A stretch of 64,000 bases of DNA from Enoplolaimus lenunculus. Taxonomy: Eukaryota; Nematoda; Enoplea; Enoplida; Thoracostomopsidae. Positions 58,101 through 64,000 of the stretch are shown here, in pieces (position 1 is the first letter of the stretch; every line of letters starts with the position of its first letter). The notes beneath the pieces were generated by a model, which did no database searches, had not been told where the DNA came from, and saw only the letters and a program-made list of their open reading frames with translations. The translations under genes and the position numbers were made by a program. The stretch is from contig JASANG010003674.1 in the NCBI GenBank assembly GCA_030248215.1, positions 25,240 to 89,239 on the forward strand, read 5' to 3'.

Positions 58101-58631
58101 TACACTGCAAAAAATGGTGGGTCAAATTGAGTCTCTTCGAAATAGACTGCCCGGCACTACACAAACTGAGTCAAATTCGACTCCGCCGGAGTCAAATTCA
58201 ACTCATCCGAGTCGCTCAGTGAGTCGAACTTGACTCTGGCGGAGTCGAATTTGACTCAGTTTTTGTAGGTTGGTTGAGCCTATTTCGGAGAAAGTCAAGT
58301 TGACTCTCCATCGCGGCTACGGATGCCCGTTGGTACAGTATGACGGAACCCTCCTATCTGCTCACAGTAGGATTACGTGTGCCACACTTACGTTCGATCT
58401 ATTTTCTTCCCATTGGCAACTTGTTTTGGAGTCGACCGTTTATCACGAATTGTATCACAGGAGTCCAGCATTTGTTTTGAAATTTCGGATTCATTTTTCA
58501 GTGAATTCCAGGATTTTCGGCTCATCTCTGATTTCAGGCCTTGGATTGGCTGGTCAACGCCGGTCCATGAACTGTTCCGACCAGAATCTTTATGTTCAAC
58601 AGACGAAGACGATTGCCAGATAAGTTTGCTG
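46137..58631 (-). CDS. EF-hand-like protein, resembles C1orf87; at least 10 exons
   Basis: Exons in transcript order: 58631-58392, 57743-57608, 55951-55799, 55179-55003, 53660-53527, 51629-51427, 50155-50086, 49524-49326, about 47144-46942 and 46187-46137 (stop). All junctions keep phase except exon 8 to 9, where a small exon is probably missed. The first exons are Ser/Pro-rich and disordered. Then come LTESEERLVLRDIF, a degenerate EF loop DPYYAGCIDVST, LHGLFRLFAQ and VYYEKMIQYIVKAI. A second pair follows: LDIEDIRQTC, loop DKLRLGTLDQEQ, LIRCDKGHGQFDW and SLIVQFIEKAAF. Most loops lack the acidic residue at position 12, so calcium binding is doubtful. The end is coiled-coil-like (EKQLDILRKRRDQIKRQLEE). 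Layout and wording resemble vertebrate C1orf87, of unknown function. Exons upstream of 58631 may exist. A minus-strand AATAAA lies near 45900. Confidence 0.75.
46495..46660. mobile_element. C-related MITE in last intron
   Basis: ACTTTAAGGGGCGTTCAGG at the left and GTTACGCCCCTAATAGTAACATTGGCC at the right. TTGCTTAGGCTTAGG in the core. Confidence 0.8.
46800..46935. mobile_element. MITE-C fragment
   Basis: AAGGCCGTACCTCTTG, CCTAAGCCTAAACCTAAGC and the C-typical right portion TGTATTGCAGTCCTGCGAC. Confidence 0.6.
47149..48945. mobile_element. MITE-C split by a solo LTR-like insertion
   Basis: Left GGCTAATGTATAGAACAGGGCGG. C sequence resumes at TTAGTATAAGCATATTCC after the insertion and ends AAATGTTTACATGGGCC. 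Without the insertion it would be an ordinary copy of about 160 bp. Confidence 0.85.
47185..48815 (+). mobile_element. Solo LTR-like insertion (fossil)
   Basis: A GC-richer block of about 1.63 kb starts TGTAGGGATATTTCCGGG and ends CCTTATA, flanked by a 5-bp direct repeat cttac. A promoter-like TATAAAAG at 47735 and a poly(A) signal at 48000 are in the order U3-R-U5 would give. No internal coding genes are present, so it looks like a solo LTR of a Gypsy- or BEL-type element left by recombination. The exact flanking repeat suggests it is not very old. Family not proven. Confidence 0.5.
49018..49127. mobile_element. MITE-A left half
   Basis: TA|CACTGCAAAAAATGGTGAGT, then TTTTCCTGACTACACAAACTGAG. 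Breaks off after GATTCACTGAAT. Confidence 0.85.
49563..49800. mobile_element. MITE-G, right end lost
   Basis: TTAAGCCCTATTCACATGTGC at the left and ACTTGCAGCTGCAAATGATTC inside. Confidence 0.7.
50237..50407. mobile_element. MITE-C
   Basis: TTATAGATCAGGGTCGTAACAG and CCACTCCTGAACTTTACATGGGCC. Confidence 0.8.
50573..50735. mobile_element. MITE-C
   Basis: TTGTAAAAATCAGGGGTGG and TTACGGCCCTGTTCTATACATTGG. A short core. Confidence 0.8.
51117..51343. mobile_element. MITE-J, intact
   Basis: GGGCCCGTATTCTCAAATGTG and CGCATTTGAGAATATGGGCCC inverted ends. The subterminal GCACCTATCACAAGTTGGTGATAGG can form a hairpin. Confidence 0.85.
51660..51830. mobile_element. MITE-H
   Basis: CCCGTAGCCAGCTCACCTTGC and GGCCCCTTCTTGGCTAC. 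It abuts a MITE-E. Confidence 0.85.
51822..52262. mobile_element. MITE-E
   Basis: TA|CTGTAGTGACCCGAATAA and CTTATTCGGGGCAATACAG|TA. Confidence 0.88.
52270..52513. mobile_element. MITE-A, long form
   Basis: TA|CACAGCAAAAACTGGTGAGTC and CTCACCATTTTTTGCAGTG|TA. Confidence 0.9.
52848..52955. mobile_element. MITE-H fragment
   Basis: GTAACCAACTCACCTTGCTAGG, then degraded H core. Confidence 0.5.
53098..53335. mobile_element. MITE-J
   Basis: GCCCATACTCTCAAATGTG and ACATTTGAGACTATGAGCCC. Confidence 0.75.
53445..53522. mobile_element. F-like relic
   Basis: GGTGTAACCGGATATTCGC, then ATCCGTTTACACTCTG. A short inverted-repeat form. Confidence 0.45.
53718..54164. mobile_element. MITE-E
   Basis: TA|CTGTATTGACCCGAATAAG and CTTATTCGGGTCACTACAG|TA. 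Confidence 0.88.
54340..54490. mobile_element. MITE-J right half
   Basis: GCAATTGCGGATCTCAAAATAAG, ATCAGCAACTGGTGAAAG and CAAACATTTGAGAATGCGG. Confidence 0.6.
54609..54972. mobile_element. MITE-F, complete, exact 8-bp target duplication
   Basis: CTGGGTACAACCGGACG and CCGGTTGCACCCTG are the ends. The flanking octamer atatttgc is identical on both sides, which marks F as hAT-like. The core has CTCCGGATCCGGCTCCGG and an AT-rich middle. Confidence 0.88.
55266..55553. mobile_element. MITE-G, complete, TTAA on both sides
   Basis: TTAA-gccctatacacacgtgccag and acttgtgtgtgtaagtagaac-TTAA. GCAGCTGCAA words are inside. Confidence 0.88.
55690..55757. mobile_element. MITE-C right end
   Basis: GCCGTCTCGCAGAAAAACGTTCC, then GCCCCTCATCTTTACACGTGCC. 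Confidence 0.65.
56031..56280 (+). repeat. tRNA-like repeat
   Basis: GGGAAACATGCTTGTCC, GGGGCTGTGTGGCGCAGTGG (A-box), GAGAGTTCGTTCCCCGC in the B-box place, then CCACTTTTCCAGCTGCTTAG and CAGTTCCTACCTAGACTGAC. Confidence 0.7.
56377..56467. mobile_element. MITE-A right half
   Basis: GACTCTGGCGGAGTCGAATTTGAC through CTCACCATTTTTTGCAATG|TA. Confidence 0.85.
56632..56785. repeat. Poly-C/poly-G low-complexity tract
   Basis: Long homopolymer C runs, a G run that can pair with the C runs, then CCCGGGCCCGCCCGCCGCGG. It sits at the left shoulder of a MITE-F. It may be real hairpin-forming DNA or an assembly artefact. Confidence 0.8.
56800..57172. mobile_element. MITE-F, complete
   Basis: CAGGGTACAACCGGAGG and CCTTCGGTTGCACCCTG-like ends. 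The flanking octamers cgacgttg and atacgttg share six bases. Collinear with the copy at 54609. Confidence 0.85.
57230..57600. mobile_element. MITE-J interrupted by MITE-A
   Basis: CCGTATTCTCAAATGTGTGTAGC opens J. It breaks at AGACCTGT-TA, resumes after the A copy with TTAACTATTGACAAGTGC, and ends ACACATTTGAGAATC. Confidence 0.75.
57391..57551. mobile_element. MITE-A nested in MITE-J
   Basis: TA|CACTGCAAAAAATAGTGAGTC and CTCGCCATTTTTTGCAGTG|TA. A short body. Confidence 0.9.
57797..57945. mobile_element. MITE-H
   Basis: TCCCGTAGCCAGGTGAGG and AGCAAGGTGAGCTGGCTTCG. Confidence 0.65.
58010..58075. mobile_element. MITE-C right end
   Basis: TTAGGAATATGCCTATACTACTG, then CGGCCCTGAACTATACATTGG. Confidence 0.6.
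58103..58311. mobile_element. MITE-A, right terminus lost
   Basis: TA|CACTGCAAAAAATGGTGGGTC at the left. The right arm ends AAGTCAAGTTGACTCTCCAT. Confidence 0.85.
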
Positions 58632-58799
58632 CTGCGTAAGGCGCAGGTTATTGCAGTGGGTGAATTTGCATTTGCAAACGGTGCATTTCGTGTTATTGAG
58701 TCACAAGTGAGTTGGGAACTGGTTCGAAGTTTATCAGGCGGCCTTAAAGTTGAGGCGAAAACATTTGGTCACAGTCGTTTAAGAATTTTTAATGTTAAA

Positions 58800-58992
58800 A
58801 TAAGGTAGCCTAAGCGTAACAATGAGCAAATTTCTAAGCCTAAGCCTAAGCCTAAGCATAAGAATGAGCATATTCCTAAGCGTAAGCCTGAGCCTAAACC
58901 TAAGCCAAGCAAAAAAATTAGTCTAAAGCTTACGCTAACTCTATTGCAGTTCCACAGAAAAACGTTCTGCCCCTGATCTTTACATGGATCCA
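58800..58992. mobile_element. MITE-C, left end lost
   Basis: CTAAGCCTAAGCCTAAGCC core and the right end GTTCTGCCCCTGATCTTTACATGG. Confidence 0.8.
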
Positions 58993-59102
58993 AATAATTA
59001 ATTGAAACAAGTTATACATCTCTTGCGGGTTGACCGTAGACGTGTAGAGCAAGAAATTTTTTCCGGGCCATAGATTTCAAACGCACCAAAATGCTTCATT
59101 TT

Positions 59103-59368
59103 CACCGCTGTCAAAATTTAGGGGCCATGTAAGAATCAGGGGAGGCAGGTTTTTCTGTGGGTCTGCAATAGAGTAATAGCTTAAGCTTTAAACTAATTCT
59201 TTAGCTTGGCTTAATCTTAGGCTTAGGCTTAGTTTAGGAATCTGCTCGTTCTTACGCTTAGGCTTAGGCTTAGGAATATGCTCCTTCTTACGCTTAGGCT
59301 TAGGCTTAGGCTTACGCTTATAAATATGCTTATAATACTGTTCCGCCCCAGCTTTTGACATTGGTTCA
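59103..59368. mobile_element. MITE-C with long TTAGGC core
   Basis: GGGGCCATGTAAGAATCAGGGG and TTCCGCCCCAGCTTTTGACATTGG. Three GCTTAGGCTTAGGCTTAGG arrays, separated by AATATGCTC(C/A)TTCTTAC. Confidence 0.85.
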
Positions 59369-59535
59369 TTTTTCTATGGGACTGCAATAGAGTAAGCTAC
59401 AGCTTCAGACTATTTTTTCTGCTTTGGCATAGGTTTAGACTTAGGCTTAAGCTCAGGTATAAGCGTGTTCTAATGTTTAGGCTCAAACTTTAGGCTAGAA
59501 ATATGCTTATACTACAGTTCCGGCCATGTTCTATA
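59369..59535. mobile_element. MITE-C, abutting copy
   Basis: Starts inside the element (ATGGGACTGCAATAGAGTAAGC) and ends CAGTTCCGGCCATGTTCTATACAT. Confidence 0.7.
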
Positions 59536-59959
59536 CATTTACCCTAAAGCTATAGGCTTACGGTTATGCTTAACACGGTATTCTGCAGTTAAAAGTAACA
59601 TAAACCACATACGTGTGTGTTAGTTTTTTCTACTATGCCTGATACTGACACGGTGGCTGGAGTGGAACTAGGCACCGTTCCATATTAAATTTGATAAACA
59701 TTCTTTTCTACAAATTTTTTCTTTACTCTCGCACACACGAATAACCTCAAACAACACCTGAAAACAAATATTAACGGCTTTTGGTGCCAAACCGTACCAT
59801 TAACCTTTGTTTATGTTTTTTTTTGTTTTTCATCGTTCAAAGTTGTCAATTGACCATGTGTGCCATTAGAAGCGAGAGTTGTATATTTAGGTTCCGCCAG
59901 AGATTTGCAAACACAAAAACAGCGCTACTTTATGCTGTGGCAATCTTTTACTAAATTGG

Positions 59960-60065
59960 GCCCAGGTAAAGATCAGGGACGGAACGTTTTTCTCTGGGTC
60001 TAAAATAGAATAAGGCTTAGGCTTAGGAATAAGCTTATAATACTGTTCCGCCCACACATTGGCCT
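59960..60065. mobile_element. MITE-C, short
   Basis: GCCCAGGTAAAGATCAGGGACGG and TGTTCCGCCCACACATTGGCC with a core of only a few TTAGG words. Confidence 0.8.
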
Positions 60066-60145
60066 GAAATTGTTACACAGCTCGCGAATGAAAATATAGA
60101 CACTCTTGTGAAGGTATTTGAGCCCAAGACTAAACATCATTGAAA

Positions 60146-60241
60146 CTAAGGCTGACGCCCACTAATCATACCAGACGGAAGGGCAAATATTTCATGGGTA
60201 TCCTTAGCATATATGCCGGCCTTCACCCCAGCAACGGCGCG
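60146..60241 (-). CDS. Possible terminal exon next to MITE-B, unknown
   Basis: The minus strand reads RAVAGVKAGIYAKDTHEIF, then ALPSGMISGRQP and a stop at 60146, with GC-rich codon use unlike its surroundings. The acceptor (gtgtttag) is immediately at the end of a MITE-B whose own end is TTTACAG|TG. No family recognised and no partner exon confirmed. Confidence 0.25.
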   Translation of the reverse strand, partial: RAVAGVKAGIYAKDTHEIFALPSGMISGRQP

Positions 60242-60246
60242 CTAAA

Positions 60247-60498
60247 CACTGTAAATTCCAGTGAGATGATTAATCCACTCAGAGGGAGAATTAGTTATTT
60301 TTCGTCATTTCTGAGTTAATAGCACTAAGCATTTAACGCACTCTGAACTGATTTCATTCCGGGTGAGTTGATCGATTTACTCACAATGAGTTCAATCAAT
60401 TCAGTATTCAGAGTTGTGAAAGACCTAATCCAGAACTCAGGCTTCTGGGTGGATTCAACTCATTCTGAGTTAAAATCAACTCACACGAATTTACAGTG
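60247..60498. mobile_element. MITE-B
   Basis: CACTGTAAATTCCAGTGAG and CGAATTTACAGTG|TA. The left flank reads AA. Confidence 0.85.
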
Positions 60499-60634
60499 TA
60501 GTGCTAGCGGCACCTTAAGAAATCTCTCTTTTTTAAGGCCTGTATACATTTACTGGCCATCTCAAAAATTACTGCTTAATACAACATAGCTTCATTCTGT
60601 AACCTTTCTTGGAAAAAGGCGTTGCACAGAAGCG

Positions 60635-60785
60635 GGCAGGGGTGACTCAGCACCCCCTGGAAAAATTTTGGCCCGACCTGGAAAATTTTCAACCTTGCTT
60701 GTAGGTCATTAAAAACCATTGAATGCCCCTCCTGCAAATTTTAGCCCCTCCCATTGCAAGGTGAGCTGGCTACGGGCATTGAATC
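60635..60785. mobile_element. MITE-H
   Basis: GGGGTGACTCAGCACCCCCTGG core, TTGCAAGGTGAGCTGGCTACGGGC right end. Confidence 0.7.
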
Positions 60786-61369
60786 AATGATCCAGAATAT
60801 CCGACGGTGGAAGAGAGATTTGTATTCCGCAATTTTGTAGTTTTAAACTTCAGTTTTAGCAATTTTTTGATATTTAAAGATTGGCGCTGAAGGCAGACAA
60901 ATTTTAAAATGATGTAACCAGGCCATATTTTTCAAACATTAGGTTACACACTTTGCGAGCTTGAGATGAACCATACGGATCGCAAAATGGTCAATACAGC
61001 AGGTCTCGAGGGAGGGATACGTCTCCCCATTCTCCATTTACCTGCCACTGGGTGTGGCAGTAACGGCGTGCACGAGCGCAGCCAGCGATAAGCGGAGACG
61101 TATTTTCAGTATTGATTCCATTGCGAATTACAACAGAGATAAAATAGCAAATGAATTTGGCGACCAAAGCGAGCGAGAAATCAGACTATATTTATTTAGA
61201 CAAATTAAAAATTTGCTCCAAAAAATCTTTATTTTAAAGTTTTGTAAGAGACCCGGGGGGCGCGATGACCGTCTTTTTTGGAGGTATAAGGGGCGCTAAG
61301 CACGGTACTACACTTGAGACATACAACGAGGGCCAAAAGTTTTTTAGAGGATCCAAAATCTGCCACATG

Positions 61370-61522
61370 GAAATATCAGGGGCGAAACGTATTTATATGG
61401 GACTGCAATATTGTAAGCTTAAGCTTTAGACTATTTTTTTGCTTGGCTTAGGCTTAGCCTTAGCCTAAGGCTTAGAAATATGCTTATAATACTGTTACGC
61501 CCCTGTTCTTTACATTGGCCCA
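61370..61522. mobile_element. MITE-C
   Basis: CATGGAAATATCAGGGGCG and TTACGCCCCTGTTCTTTACATTGGCCC. GGCTTAGGCTTAGCCTTAGCC in the core. Confidence 0.85.
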
Positions 61523-61529
61523 AAAACTC

Positions 61530-62570
61530 ATAAGAGTTAGCCGGCTACCGCATTATCCTGTCACATAGTTTGCCCAGTATCATCTGGGTTTAAACTATAC
61601 TATTCAAGTTTAATATATACTCATATAAAGCAATCTTAATTACGTCAAAACTTCAATTCAAACCGTTTGAACTGTAAAAGCTGAAACCTTTGAAAACCCA
61701 TCAAGATTTTTGTTCTTATTGAAATTTTGAGCTCAAGAATCAAACCGAAAAAAATATAGAAAATTTTATACGGCTTCCGATTGGATATCATAGGATTATG
61801 TCGAAAACTATTGATCAATAATAATTTGAAGAATAATTTATTGATGTTTTAGCCATATGACCTCGACATTGCAAAGACAAGCTTAGTCAACAACAACAAA
61901 GAAATATTCTTTTTCGGACATAACTTCGAATCAACGATTTTTTACAATTGGAACGGTCAAATTATTGTTTAATAGTTGAATTTAATTAAAATTAGTACAA
62001 GGAATAAAATGTTTAACTGGCTTCACCGGATGATTTTAACCGAAATCGTAACCAGAAATAATAAGCTGGCTAAGGCTGTATTTGAAAATTTTGACCCGTT
62101 TGACAAATTTGGAACTGGTTGCATATCCATACTAAGTCCCGCGTTCCCATGGATTGCGTAAAATATTAAGCCTCTCTAACCGGCCTACGCTGTGAAACCC
62201 TAAGCTTCAATTACAGCTAAAATAAACTCGAATATCAGTTTAAGTAAAACATTCATGGCTGGACGGATTAAAACCATACCAGAATTTTAAGTATAAGTCA
62301 AACTAACCTATTTTTAAGTTTCGGCCGTATTTAAGTTGAAATTATTTTCGTTCAAGCACCAAGTGAAACCCAGAAATTACAAGGAAGCTATTGACACATC
62401 GACCCACAGTTGTCTATCTGGTAGACATTTGAAATGTACCGGATTGTTAAAAAGTGTCTCAAAATTGCCCAACACAAAATCTTTGCAAATATGACGTCAG
62501 TACCCACAGCCTCAAGATGTTTTTGGCAACATTTGCCGAAGGGATTCAACCACACATTGCATATTTAGAC
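61530..62570. other. No gene recognised
   Basis: Protein-like but unsupported minus-strand frames near 62050-62140 and 62400-62480. No repeat ends. Confidence 0.25.
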
Positions 62571-62578
62571 ACACTTAC

Positions 62579-62661
62579 CCTTGAAATGACCCTCGAATAC
62601 CATTGTTCTGCTTCAAGCGACTCATTACAATCGTCGGATATTTTCATTAGACAAATGGTAA
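62579..62661 (-). CDS. Probable internal exon, unknown protein
   Basis: Good signals on both sides: acceptor gcatttattag, and donor TCAAGG|gtaagtg. The 27 codons read TICLMKISDDCNESLEAEQ, then WYSRVISR, soluble and without any stop in phase. No family recognised. The next exon downstream was not settled because two candidates compete. Confidence 0.33.
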
Positions 62662-62688
62662 CTAATAAATGCTAAAAAAGCAAAGTTA

Positions 62689-62921
62689 CACTGTAAATTC
62701 GAATGAGTTGATTAATCAATTCACAGAGAGAATTAGTTATTACTGGCCATTTCTAAGTCGTTAACAGTAGATATTAACTGACTCTGAGCTGATTTAATTT
62801 TTGGTGAGTTGACAAATTAACTCAGGATGAGTTCAATCAATTCTCAGTTCTCATTGTTCTTGCTCAGATTAAGTGATTCAACTCATTTTACGTTAAAATC
62901 AACTCACTGGAGTTTACAGTG
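62689..62921. mobile_element. MITE-B
   Basis: TA|CACTGTAAATTCGAATGAG and CTGGAGTTTACAGTG|TA. Confidence 0.88.
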
Positions 62922-63105
62922 TAATGAAAGTAAAATATAGCTAAAGTTAGCGTTTGGCCCAGTCTAATTTTGATTCTAAAGAAATGGACAATTTGAAGTT
63001 GACCTATTATGTATAATAACCCATAGGTTTAATACATTCGGTAGTCTTTCTAATTTTTGAAAATTGATTCTTGTACATACTTCCCGAAAACAACCTTAGG
63101 ATTAG

Positions 63106-63358
63106 CACTGTAATATCCAATGAGTTGATTTTAACCCAGAATAAACTGAATCCAGTCAGAAGTCTGAGCTTTGAAATAAGTCTTTGTGAACGCAAAATTC
63201 TGAATTGATTTAACTTATTCTGAGTTAATTAATCAACTCTTACCCGAGATTATATCAGATCAGAGTCACTTAATATTTTCTGTTATTAACTCAGAAATAA
63301 CCAGAAATAACTAATTCTTTCTCTGAGTTAATTAATCAACTTATTACAATTTACAGTG
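63106..63358. mobile_element. MITE-B
   Basis: CACTGTAATATCCAATGAG and TTACAATTTACAGTG. The flanks have drifted from TA. Confidence 0.8.
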
Positions 63359-63470
63359 AGGTGTCGGAAAACAATATGCATAATATTTTAAAATTTGACC
63401 GCATATTTTTTAAAATATTGGAATTTTCCGGCTGCTCGCATAAAATCAAACTTTTTTAACATCGAAAAAT

Positions 63471-63845
63471 TTGCAATTCAAATATATTTCGTCGTTCATA
63501 TACGCGCACTGTATTTTATCTCGGTTGCATCACAATTTCAAGTTAAAGATTAATCGTTTGAAATTTAAAACCCAAAAAATTTCACAGTATTTTCAATCTG
63601 ATAAATTTATAAATTCTAAAAACATTCCAATCAGGTCTTTCAACTTTTCTCTGTCTCGTTCTGCAACAGAAAAACACTTCGCTCATAACACAAGAGCTCT
63701 AAAACAGTTGCTGATCAAAACGCTTTGCGCACGCCTGTTGTCATTAGGAAATAGTGAATATTGGCTGGGTGGCAGAAACATGATTTTTGCTCAAGCAAAC
63801 CTAAATTTATATACGGGTCGAAGGTTAGTTTTAAGCTCAACTTGA
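63471..63845 (+). CDS. Open frame of 124 codons, doubtful
   Basis: The frame is basic and Asn/Lys-rich at first (SQYFQSDKFINSKNIPIRSF). It then has LKQLLIKTLCARLLSLGNSE and YWLGGRNMIFAQANL, which look more protein-like. A donor-like GAAG|gttagt lies at about 63823. No signal peptide or known domain. It may be one exon or chance. Confidence 0.2.
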   Translation: MQFKYISSFIYAHCILSRLHHNFKLKINRLKFKTQKISQYFQSDKFINSKNIPIRSFNFSLSRSATEKHFAHNTRALKQLLIKTLCARLLSLGNSEYWLGGRNMIFAQANLNLYTGRRLVLSST

Positions 63846-64000
63846 CGCTAATAAGTACATTAATCTGCCAGCAAATAAAATGATTCTAAAGACGCGGAAA
63901 AGCTAAAACTTAAACGTCTGTTCAAAATTAGTAAATTCCTGAAAAAAAGTTGGAGTCAAGTTTGTTTCAACTGTCAATTGAAAATGCAGCTGAAGTTTGT

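Noticed and set aside
58270-58808. Plus-strand frames over the first EF-hand-like exon
   Set aside because: The minus strand has a consensus donor and phase-matched downstream exons. The plus frames start inside a MITE-A and have no such support.
59103-59368. True telomere or chromosome end
   Set aside because: TTAGGC runs are only three or four units long, interrupted, dispersed in many loci and bounded by MITE-C terminal repeats.

Overview
The window is eukaryotic and almost certainly from an animal. It is AT-rich, its host genes are split by introns with GT...AG ends, and most of the space is short non-autonomous transposable elements. The host genes are typical metazoan ones (a mitochondrial sirtuin, a GINS subunit, a class A peptide GPCR and an EF-hand-like protein). 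The mix of compact genes and dense MITEs (short inverted-repeat DNA transposons) would suit a tunicate or another marine invertebrate, but nothing here fixes the species.

Layout. At 511-2637 (minus strand) lie the first exons of a GINS4/SLD5 gene that runs off the left edge. At 5665-9350 (plus) is a complete six-exon SIRT4 gene. From about 9.4 to 39 kb I find no recognisable host gene, only some splice-flanked open stretches. This part is a mosaic of MITEs, one non-LTR retrotransposon tail, a triplet microsatellite and tRNA-like repeats. At 39460-43922 (plus) is a three-exon class A GPCR with very long first and third intracellular loops. At 46137-58631 (minus) is a gene of at least ten exons that no single long ORF reveals. 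Splice sites and matching phases recover it. It encodes a protein with two pairs of degenerate EF-hands and resembles vertebrate C1orf87. From 59 to 64 kb there are MITEs and a few orphan exon-like stretches.

Repeat families, with letters used only here. A and B are palindromic, have CACTG termini and sit between TA dinucleotides. C has a GGCCAATGTAAAG terminus and a core of TTAGGC units. E has CTGTAGTGACCCG ends and TA flanks. F has CAGGGTGCAACCGG ends and an 8-bp target duplication, so it is hAT-like. G has TTAA flanks and is piggyBac-like. H, I, J and K are other inverted-repeat elements. There is also a roughly 260-bp repeat that carries a tRNA-like module, and one solo LTR-like insertion. 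Nested copies (B in C, B in J, A in J, the LTR in C, part of E in a hAT element) give a relative order of activity.

The most striking observation is that the terminal repeat of family A is built like an intron. Its left end carries ATG|GTGAGT and its right end carries TTTTTTGCAG|TG. Insertion at TA followed by splicing would add exactly 18 stop-free nucleotides. The introner-like role is my inference; no copy in this window coincides exactly with an annotated intron.
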